Assembly: GCA_038380435.1 (NCBI GenBank) | Contig: JAWZYU010000004.1 | Location: 24,960,001-25,024,000 of the forward strand | Direction: 5' to 3' | From: Ryuthela nishihirai | Lineage: Eukaryota > Arthropoda > Arachnida > Araneae > Heptathelidae | Length of the DNA: 64,000 nt | Shown: piece by piece, positions 56,150 through 64,000 of the stretch | Layout: the number at the start of each line of letters is the position of its first letter | How positions within the stretch are numbered: position 1 is the stretch's first letter | Made by a program: the position numbers and the translations under genes | The notes under the pieces: model-generated | Databases searched by the model: none | What the model saw: the letters and a program-made list of their open reading frames with translations, nothing else | Told to the model about the DNA's origin: nothing

Positions 56150-56490
56150 ATAGACATCAAACTCTTTTGTTTTAAAGAGACAATAAAAATAGTTTTTGAT
56201 TGAATCAAATATTAGGATTCACATTTTTTGAATCTCCTAATAGGTTTAAATAACAATTTCCAACAGTGGAAAAAGTTGGAAAATGACAAAAATTTAAACT
56301 ACTACTGTAAACGCTCCATTTATGCTAGAAATTTATGCAGTAGAGTGTGGAAATCAAGTGATGTACACAAACAGCAGTGATTTGTCCCCTTCTCTCGGGG
56401 AGTAGTGATAAAACGCAACTTTCGCTTTAAGAGATGAATAAAAAATATTTTGGAGTATTGGACAGATACTAATGAAATATTATTCTTTAA
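56150..56490. repeat. Single unit related to the ~280-bp repeat at 15.1 kb
   Basis: ATTTATGCTAGAAATTT, GTCCCCTTCTCTC, AAAACGCAACTTT, AAGAGATGAATAAAAAATA and GGACAGATACTAATGAA follow in the same order as in the 15095-15940 units. Shows that the repeat is dispersed outside the hAT insertion. Confidence 0.55.
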
Positions 56491-56603
56491 ATTTTTTTGA
56501 CTCATCCATTATTCCAATTTCCATCGTTAGTAGTGCTTAAGTCGCAAAATAACAATTTATTCTCTTTGAAAATAAGCATATTAGACAGAAACGATGTCAG
56601 CCT

Positions 56604-57532
56604 TCTAAGTTCAGGGGTTACGAACCTTTTCGAGCTCGCCTGCCAAATTACAGAATTAAAAGAACATTTTCTAGCTCGCGCGCCAACGTTACAAAAATGC
56701 TTTAAAATGTTGTTCATGCCAGTTAAGGTTACATTACATATACGTTTATCATACAATGCAAATTAAATGATACAAATCTTAACGATAGAATATATTAAGT
56801 TTAGATTTCGTCACTATGGAAAAAAAATGAAAAAGAATTTATTAATTTTAAAAAAAATTATTCAATTTTATAAATTAAGCACAAAAGACTTACATGAGAC
56901 CTTTAGCTCATCACTGTACTCCCGCCCTGATCAGAAATAAGTGAATTTTCATTGGCTGAGACAAGACAATAGCTCTCTCAAGCGTACTATTAAATTGAAC
57001 TCTCAATGAATTTTAAAATATAAAAAAATAAATACCCCCTCAAGCAGCTGCTTGCCACAGAGGTCTGACAGGAGCCTGTCAGTTTACATGCCATAATAGA
57101 AGGTCTGTGAGGATGACAGGATCTCAGCAGAAAAACAACACACACATCCATGCCTTACCCGGGGCTCGAACCCAGGTCTCTTAGATCAGTAGCCAAGCGT
57201 GCTAACCACTCGGCCATATAGAGAAGCGTTTTATGGAAATCAGTTAACAGATGATAAATTTGTGGCGTATTTTTTTATGATGCAACATATTTTGCAATGC
57301 GTAATCGGTTATTTGACGAGATCTTTATAACATATGGCCACACGAAGTACAAATTATAGCAACATAGTCGCCATCTTGCCACCAATGGTTCATCATAAAT
57401 GTGAATTGAATTGCTAGAGCTACTGTTTCAAGCCTCCACACTAGCCGTAGACATGGATTTCTTTTCACTTCTCAGTGACGTTCCAACACAAATCGTCTCG
57501 CGTGCCACATGTTCGCAGACTCTGTTTTAGTT
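56604..57532. mobile_element. hAT-type element with nested SINE-A
   Basis: About 56612-57524. Left end CAGGGGTTACGAACC, right end in reverse CAGAGTCTGCGAACATG, then GCACGCGAGA against the left GAGCTCGCCTGCC. Flanks TCTAAGTT and TTTTAGTT match at 6 of 8 positions. About 720 bp without its SINE. No transposase recognised. Confidence 0.62.
57025..57216 (-). mobile_element. SINE-A copy inside the hAT element
   Basis: Minus-strand, nearly full-length. Tail ACCCCCTCAAGCAGCTGC at the low end. Head GGCCGAGTGGTTAGCACGC near 57216. Confidence 0.9.
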
Positions 57533-57609
57533 TATTCTTACTTTTCAAATAAAATTCCCTACAACCGTGCCACTTCGGATCAATATAATACTAAATTTAA
57601 ATATGCAGA

Positions 57610-57787
57610 TGGGTTGGCCTGTTTTACCTCTGAGCGGTGTTTTTTAGCACACAGTGGTGCTAAATGGCCAGATCACAAGGACCTCGAGAAGTTTGGGGGA
57701 AGATGATCCAATGGACAGCTATTGGGAGACAGATGTAACCTCTCGTCAAGTCCATCCAGCGTGTTCTTTAACGTACACAAGGTATGG
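57610..57787 (-). mobile_element. SINE-B copy, head-truncated
   Basis: Minus-strand tail half: TGGGTTGGCCTGTTTTACC, TGCTAAATGGCCAGATC and GTTCTTTAACGTACAC, ending at about GGTATGGA. The central domain onward is missing. Confidence 0.8.
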
Positions 57788-59445
57788 ATAGATTTTAAAA
57801 TAAAGCCAATTTTTATTTGGATAATAGGAAAAAATCTAAGATGATAAGAAAAAGTCAAAACAAAATCAATACAAATAAATTAGAATGAAAGAAAATTGTT
57901 TGAAAAGGAATTAACTAAAAGTAAAACATTTCTGAAATTGGTGATACTGACATGGATTATTTTAACGAAGCGCACTTTCTCATTCTTATAAAAAAAAAAA
58001 GCGCCCTAAAAATTAGTGATATGTTAACTCAAGATAAAAAATTGGTTTTCATTCATATTTTCTATTAATATGTATAATAAAAGAGAATATGTAGAACTAT
58101 GTAAACTATAAAAAAAGATACTAGACATTCAAATTTATAGCACGAGTAAAATATATCAAGAATTAAGAATAACAGCAATATGAAAGTTCTAAGGAGAAAC
58201 CCAACGATAGGAAGTAAAGAAATTGTTTCTATAAAGGACAAACATAATAAAATTATAAGACAGATTTTTAAGCTTTTTTTTGTTATTAATTAAAAATTCT
58301 GCAAGATGGGGGGGAAGAAAAAATATGGGCTCTTGTCGCGACCAAAAATCTTTTTAGCCCATTTATCATTGTTTACGATAACAAGTATTTAAAAGAAATT
58401 CGAAAATTTCCTTGATGATATTTGTTGAAGATGCCTCACGTTAAAAAAAAAAGTTTAGATTTTTCAATGGAGTAAATATTACAAAAAATTAAGTATCTAT
58501 AAATAAAATTATAAAAAAATTTATTATCTTATTTATCAAAATCGCCTGTTACAGTTATTTAACTACACTGAAGTAACAGCATGTTTCCACCCATTCCATT
58601 GCGCATCTAACTATTCGAAGGTCACTACCAATGGCATCGATAAATCGGCGCACTTGACAGGAAGAAAACCTGCACGCGAAATCTCGCAAAAAGAACAAGA
58701 GCCTTTCCGTCCAACAAAACGGGTGACTCATCTCTTTGCCACGACATGCATCCTGCATTTGGACATGTAGTCGCACGCAACAGTTCTGTCATCATTTCAT
58801 TCGATTGCAGCAAAATGCCGCCCGTGACTATAACTGCTCCCAATTTCCCTCCCTATCATCATTTCTGATGACCAACAGCGAAAGTCGCGATAACATTCAT
58901 TTGTTCCCAATTGGACACTTTCCATGAATTAGTTATCTGCATGAAAACGCTTCCATTTGAAAGTGGTACAGCGGTTGGGCCGTTAAAAACTCCAGCTGAC
59001 AGTAATTACCACTTCTCACTGGGAGAGCATATTATTCTAACTCGTAACAGGTGAAAGTGCTGCTGTATATCGAAAATTGTGCGAGCGTCATTCCACGGAA
59101 GATAAATGTTACAAAGCATACAATTAACAGTAACAAATGAATTTTAATGCCATAAGAAAACGCATAGGAATAGCATCGTAGTTGGTATCTGTCTGGGTTC
59201 TCAATATTATTAGTTAGCAAATGAATCGCTGCTAAATAAATTCCTGCCATTCCGAAAAGACCATCGAAATTGACAGTAAAACGTTTCCAGAAAACTGTGG
59301 ATCTTCAGTCCATTAGTTTCTAAGTACTCAAACAAATTTTGCTACATTTTTCCATAAAATGCACATTAACGAAAGGAAAATAATAATGATTGAAGAACCG
59401 CAATTCACTTGCATTTTAATGCATTGTGAACGAGTTAGTTCGATA
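57788..59445. other. AT-rich stretch with a less AT-rich patch at 58560-58990
   Basis: The patch is unique-looking and has overlapping frames on both strands without recognised domains. Nothing supported elsewhere. Confidence 0.3.
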
Positions 59446-59449
59446 CGCG

Positions 59450-59670
59450 AGGAAAGGCACTTTTCTGTACACAAAAAACGAAACAGCCAGGTCATAAACA
59501 CCCCAAGAGCTCAGAGAAGGTTGGTGGAAGGACAGTTAGGTGGGAGTTTCCTATCAGGGTCATCCAATGTTTTTAATATACACAAAGAGCCGGGGTTTAA
59601 CATCCCATCCAATGTATGACTGCTTTCCCAAGATTACTGGTCTCCCTTTTCTAGGATATCAGATCACGAG
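59450..59670 (-). repeat. SINE-B relic
   Basis: Minus-strand, very diverged: GGCACTTTTCTGTACAC, GCTCAGAGAAGGTTGG and TTTAACATCCCATCCAA. Head not recognisable. Confidence 0.6.
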
Positions 59671-59741
59671 TAACAATGTGCTGCACCTCATCGTGGAACT
59701 AGGCAACCAATTTCCTGACACTTGCTCTGACTGTTACGATC

Positions 59742-60115
59742 GAGTTGGGTTGTTTTACTTTTAAGCGGCACTGTTTTTCGCGCACAATGGGCGAAACGAC
59801 TAAGTCACAAGGACCCCAAGAGAAGAAAGTTGGAGAAGAGGAACAATCGAACAAGTATTAAAAGACAGATGAATGCGTGAGATCGGGTCAAAGATTTCCA
59901 GAGTGTTCTTTAACGACATAGGGTATGTCAATCTTACACACGGGTCATGGCTTAATGTCCTATCCAATAGATGATAGCCTTCCCAAGTTCATCGGTGTCC
60001 CTTTTCTCACGGAAAACTGAGTGGAATTAGGGAAGAAAATCTAAAAGGAAACTAAGTAGGGATTTGAACTTAATCAAATTATAAAGTTGGCTCGCTACCA
60101 GCTAAACCATTCCCT
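59742..60115 (-). mobile_element. SINE-B copy, degenerate but full-length
   Basis: Minus-strand from GTTGGGTTGTTTTACTTTTA (tail) through CACAAGGACCCCAAG and GGCTTAATGTCCTATCC to a decayed tRNA-like head near 60100 (GTTTAGCTGGTAGCGAGCC in reverse). Confidence 0.75.
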
Positions 60116-60478
60116 CTCCTGCCTGTGACAAAGTCTAGTAACATTTTTTCGTCATAGCTCCAGTAATGAGTAAGAAACCTCTAAAGTTCTGTCAAATGTA
60201 AATAGCAGCTTGTAAGCCCAACGGTCCGAGATAATCATTGACGGAGCAGTAAAACATGCATGCTTCAAGTCTGCAAACTGCTTCGGTGGAACTTCAGATA
60301 CGTTTTATTCATTACTAGGAGCCATAACGCAAAAATGTTACGGGACTCTTTTTTTATAACAGAGAAAGTAGAATCATGTACCATAATTGTGGGAGCTATC
60401 ATCGATTCAACAGGAAATATGGAATAAAGTACTTTGAGCATATTATGGAGAATATTCACTATGTCATAGTTTTCATAA
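60116..60478. other. Unassigned spacer
   Basis: No supported feature. Confidence 0.35.
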
Positions 60479-60479
60479 C

Positions 60480-60711
60480 ACTGTTACATAAATAAAAATA
60501 AATAAATACCCCCTCAAGCAGCTGCTTGCCACAGAGGTCTGACAGGAGCCTGTCAGTTTATATGCCATAGTAGAAGATCTGAGAGGATGGCAGGACCTCA
60601 GCAGAAAAACAACACATACAACCATGCCTTACCCGGGGCTCGAACCCAGGTCCCTTAGATCAGTAGCCAAGCGCGCTAACCACTCGGCCATGGGACGGCA
60701 ACTGTTACATA
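60480..60711 (-). mobile_element. SINE-A full-length copy with 11-bp TSD
   Basis: Minus-strand SINE-A (60491-60700), close to the family consensus, flanked by ACTGTTACATA at 60480-60490 and 60701-60711. The 5' end is GCCGTCCCATGGCCGAG, matching the copy at 32308. Confidence 0.95.
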
Positions 60712-61184
60712 CTATATACAAAAAGCTTGAAACCTAATCTAACACTGTTTGTAGGGAATCTGATATGTTTATGGCAGCCTGTGTGAAAAGCAAACCATTT
60801 GCAAATAGGCATTTTGGCCACCTTTTTATGGTGAGGTTGGACACAAAAATGCCTTAAAATGTTTATAGGTGGCTTTTCACTGGCTCTAAAATCATTCGCC
60901 GATATGCCATGCATATCTACTGCTCGTATTTGAAAAAGATAAGAACTTTAACTTGCAAATAATCAATGCTCACATTCTTCACCGGAAGTTTTATGAATTT
61001 ACCACTTGAACGCTATCTTAAAGTTAAATGATACTTATTGAAAGCGTCAAACCCTGACTGGACATTTCCATTAGAAAGAACTAAAACACTAAATCACCAA
61101 GTGTGAAAATAAAAAAATATCTTTATATGAAGAATATACATTTATTAGTAGAGAAAATTGCAAGTAATGTTCCAGTAACCATGG
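60712..61184. other. Unassigned spacer
   Basis: No supported feature. Confidence 0.35.
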
Positions 61185-61292
61185 TTCTCATGAAAGGCTT
61201 TGTTGAAAAATTGAGTTTCGCCTCGACTAGAATACCAACCAACGACTTCTTAATAACATGCCAAGTTCTCTACCACTGAGCTATCGAGAGTT
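61185..61292 (-). repeat. tRNA-like head of a third SINE-like family
   Basis: In reverse it reads GATAGCTCAGTGGTAGAG (A-box-like), then a weak B-box region, GAGGCGAAACTC, TTTTTCAACAAAGCCTTTCA. The last part recurs in opposite orientation at 61730-61775 (GTGGCGAAACTCC, TTTTTCAACGAAACCTTTCA). It does not fold as a full tRNA by eye, so it is not called a tRNA gene. Confidence 0.45.
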
Positions 61293-61299
61293 AGCTATT

Positions 61300-61707
61300 C
61301 TCTCTCAAACTGGGGGCGGGGGTGGCTCAGTCGGTAGCACGCCAGGCTCGTAATCTGTAGTTCCCAGGTTCGAGTCCCAGCTGGGTCAGCGTTGAGATTT
61401 ATCTCCGCAAAATTCCCCGCCCTGCCCACGGTCAGTAGGGGACACCGATGGGCTTGGAAAGGCCGCCGTCCGTCGGATGGGACGTTAAGCCGTGGCCCCG
61501 TGTGCGGGAGAGACAGACCCTGTGCACGTTAAAGAACACGCTGGATGGCCTTGACGGGGGGCTACCATCTGTCTTCCAACAGCTGTTCCAGTGGGTCCAC
61601 TCCCCCAACTTTCTCTGAGCCTTCGGGGTCCATGTGACCTGGCCATTTAGCCCATGGTGTGCAAAAAAGTGCCGCTCAGAGGTCCAACCCAACCAAACTC
61701 TCTCAAA
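61300..61707 (+). mobile_element. SINE-B full-length copy with 10-bp TSD
   Basis: Plus-strand SINE-B (about 61312-61697) flanked by CTCTCTCAAA at 61300-61309 and 61698-61707. The internal region matches the 42540 copy closely. The tail is slightly altered (GAGGTCCAACCCAACC). It inserted between two opposite copies of the third tRNA-like repeat. Confidence 0.93.
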
Positions 61708-61784
61708 TTGTGATTGAATTCATATCCCACTCGTGGCGAAACTCCTTTTTTCAACGAAACCTTTCATGATACGTTTATGCTTTT

Positions 61785-63180
61785 CAGTTACTAGATAACA
61801 TTATTTTACAAATATTAACAATTCAGGGCCGGTTCAGGAGGGAAACTCAGCTTCCCTTGAGAATGCTAGAAAGTCAGAGGCAAAACATTATTAAACTTGT
61901 GCATATTTCAACAAATATTTAAAGACCTCTAAAATGGAGGGGAAACCCGTCTCTTGTACTTTTTTCGGCTCGATTGCGTCCCTTGCCCCCTCCCCCTCAT
62001 TTTTTCCTAGATACGGGCCGGATCCTACTTGCAGAACAGTGAACACCTGATAAACATGTATTTACAGAAAAACTCAGCCGGTCTCTGCTCTTTCTCCGTG
62101 TTGCTTTTCATAATCTTTCACAATTTAAAGATCTGGCGAGACCAGAAAGTATATAACAGCAAGAAAGAGAAGAACGTGCATTTCGCTGCCCATATACTGA
62201 AAAATCGCGGCTGTCAAAGTTAGGCACGATCAAAACAGCAGCTGATAAAACGGGAGGTAAAGAGAATGCAACGAGATTTACCACGTGACTGGTGCCTCCC
62301 CTCTCTCCACTGATGACAATGACCCGAGTTACTGTATGCTCCTACACATTATCCGCTTCCCGTATAGAAATAAAAAGATCCATCACGCAACATCAGTCAT
62401 AGTGGGGCTCAACATGATGCCAGATTTGGATGAAGATTTGTAGTGAGTGCTAAGTCGTAGTTCACGCGAGACCGGAATATTCGAAAGCGGCAGGGATGAT
62501 GTACCGTCCCTGCACTTAATAAAGTTCGATGCTCTCAAGAAACACTCATGTGGAAGAGGCGCACAGCTGTGTTGATGAAGTGACTTACGAATCAGGTTTC
62601 TTTAGTGCCTACTATTCTAAATACTAATGTAAAGTACATAATAAAAGATGAAAGCTTAAGAAAATTTCCATTTAGTTTACCCAAAATATTTCGAGCTTAC
62701 ACGCTCATATCCTATGGTTCCAGTACCAAAAAGAATCAGCAATGAAATTTCGCGTCCTGCGTGCCGTGACTAAAAGGGGCCAAAATATCTAGCATTCGAT
62801 TTCGGAGACGGCTGATTGAATTTTTCCTACTTGCTTCGTTTTCTTTTTGACAACCAATATTACTTCAGCCAGCATCTTTTGACGATAAATGAGATAGCGA
62901 TGACACTGGAAAAGTCCCTGCCGTCGGATCGGATGCTAAGCCTACCTTGTGCATTCAAAATGGGTAGTTATCTTTCTAGTTAAAGCCAGCAAGGTCATAA
63001 CTGGAAGGAGAAATGCACATGTTCCCTGTGATAAGGCAAAAAAAAAAAAGTCAGGAATAGCATCTGAAGTCCGAAACAGCCTTCTTGCAATGCAGGGCAC
63101 ATGTACATTCAAAGAACTCTCTCGAGCAACTGGAATGAAGGAAACGGCTATCAGATCACTTTGGCCAACTCATCTGCAGC
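61785..63180. other. Unassigned stretch with a SINE-B scrap
   Basis: 61857-61920 resembles 35419-35480. GTCGGATCGGATGCTAAGCC and TTGTGCATTCAAA near 62922 look like a scrap of SINE-B central domain. No gene supported. Confidence 0.35.
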
Positions 63181-63184
63181 ACGG

Positions 63185-63430
63185 AGGAAATTGGAAAGGC
63201 CGTCATCCGTTGGATGGGATGCAAAGCCGTGGCTCCATTTACCGTTATCATGCACACGTTTCAGTTCACAGGGTATGGCAGGAGAGCCATACCCTGTGCA
63301 TGTTAAAGAACAGGCTGAATTTTCTTGAAAGAGAAGTCCATTCCCCAACCTTTTTCTAAGCCCTTGTGATATTGCCATTTAACCTACTGTGTGAAAAAAA
63401 AGTGGCGCTCAGAAATAAAACAACCAAACC
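63185..63430 (+). mobile_element. SINE-B copy, head-truncated
   Basis: Plus-strand from TTGGAAAGGCCGTCATCCG to AAAACAACCAAACCC. The GGAGAGCCATACCCTG segment is partly duplicated (CAGGGTATGGCAGGAGAGCC forms an inverted repeat with it). Confidence 0.8.
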
Positions 63431-63760
63431 CATCAGTGAAATTTTCCCCATCCTTCTATCGAGTGGCCAACTTAATAGTCTTTGGTTCTAGCCATTTAAA
63501 CCTCCAAGACTCTCTAAGCCTAGCACTTATTGTCCAACCCCGCCTTATCGTAGTGCAGGCCGTTAGAGTCTTTCAAGAGCTATTCTCTTCTAGGGGGAAC
63601 GGAAGGGCTGTCAGATCAGTGTGGACTACTAATCTGGTCATCTATGGCTACTTTTATTTTCTGTCCTGCTGAGGAGTGGTCAAGTTCACAAGGTCCTGGT
63701 GCTGACCATTTATGCCCACTGAATTGGAATGGTTTAGGGCGCTGAACTTGATTACGGATC
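63431..63760. other. Unassigned spacer
   Basis: A 93-codon plus frame (63391-63672) begins in the SINE and shows no domain. Confidence 0.3.
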
Positions 63761-63762
63761 CT

Positions 63763-64000
63763 GGGTTGGGTTATTTACCTCTGAGCGGCACTTTTTTGCA
63801 CACCATGTGCTAAATTGCCAGGTCGCATGGATCCCGAAGGCTCAGAGAAGGTTGGGGGACGGGACCCACTAAAACAGCTGTTGAGAAACAGATGATAGCT
63901 TCCCGTCAAGGCCGTCCAGAGTGTTCTTTAATGTGCACAGGGTATGGCTCTCCCACACACGAGGCCACGGCTTAACGTCCCATACGACGGCCCTTCCAAG
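63763..64000 (-). mobile_element. SINE-B copy, cut by the window edge
   Basis: Minus-strand, tail GGGTTGGGTTATTTACC at the low end, continuing through GGCTCAGAGAAGGTTGGGG and GGCTTAACGTCCCAT to the window end, where the head would lie just outside. Confidence 0.9.

Noticed and set aside
61237..61292. Possible tRNA on the minus strand
   Set aside because: A-box-like sequence only. The T-arm and acceptor stem do not pair convincingly.

Overview
This looks like intergenic DNA from an arthropod nuclear genome, and an arachnid (spider) source seems most likely. It is AT-rich and gene-poor, and it is built almost entirely from transposable elements of several ages. No bacterial operon, CRISPR array, rRNA or convincing host gene was recognised. 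The taxon is an inference from the repeat types: two tRNA-derived SINE families, Tc1/mariner, hAT, one non-LTR family and a Maverick/Polinton.

The centrepiece is a degraded Maverick/Polinton at 21252-29592. It has terminal inverted repeats beginning AGTAGTATAGTC and a perfect 6-bp target duplication, TGCCTG. It is about 8.3 kb, roughly half the usual size. On the plus strand it keeps pieces of a protein-primed family B DNA polymerase. On the minus strand, in transcription order, it carries a PC4-like protein, a small membrane protein, a chromodomain integrase, a minor capsid protein, a small basic virion-type protein, a double-jelly-roll major capsid protein and an adenovirus-type protease. 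Every large gene is broken by stops, frameshifts or deletions, and no packaging ATPase was recognised. Five successive minus-strand gene junctions still overlap, three of them as ATGA stop/start overlaps. The major capsid gene is split by an inverted copy of its own 5' end.

Left of the Polinton (1-21.2 kb) are SINE copies, a non-LTR 3' fragment (7.6-8.1 kb), a CpG-richer non-repetitive block (10.1-10.6 kb), and a 3.25-kb hAT-type insertion (13809-17056) with perfect 14-bp TIRs and a perfect 8-bp TSD. The hAT insertion carries a SINE, a ~280-bp-period tandem array and a non-LTR fragment. A dead Tc1-like element follows (18.9-20.28 kb).

Right of the Polinton (29.6-64 kb) are more SINE copies, including a dimeric SINE with one shared TSD. 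There is a shuffled non-LTR region (38.5-40.25 kb) invaded by a hAT MITE, two related mariner fragments (43.2 and 50.5 kb), and a three-level nest of hAT > SINE > hAT (44.0-45.2 kb). A ~125-bp-period array (46.5-47.9 kb) is interrupted by a SINE. A 44-bp-arm near-perfect hairpin (54.3 kb), a ~680-bp foldback element (54.55-55.23 kb) and a Tc1-like transposase 3' fragment (55.4 kb) follow.

For brevity SINE-A means the family with a Leu/Ser-like tRNA head (GGCCGAGTGGTTAGCGCGC) and a ~200-bp body ending GGGGGTATTTATT. SINE-B means the ~385-bp family with head GGTGGCTCAGTCGGTAGCGC and tail AACAACCCAACCC. SINE strand is given head to tail. All family assignments were made by eye, without database searches.
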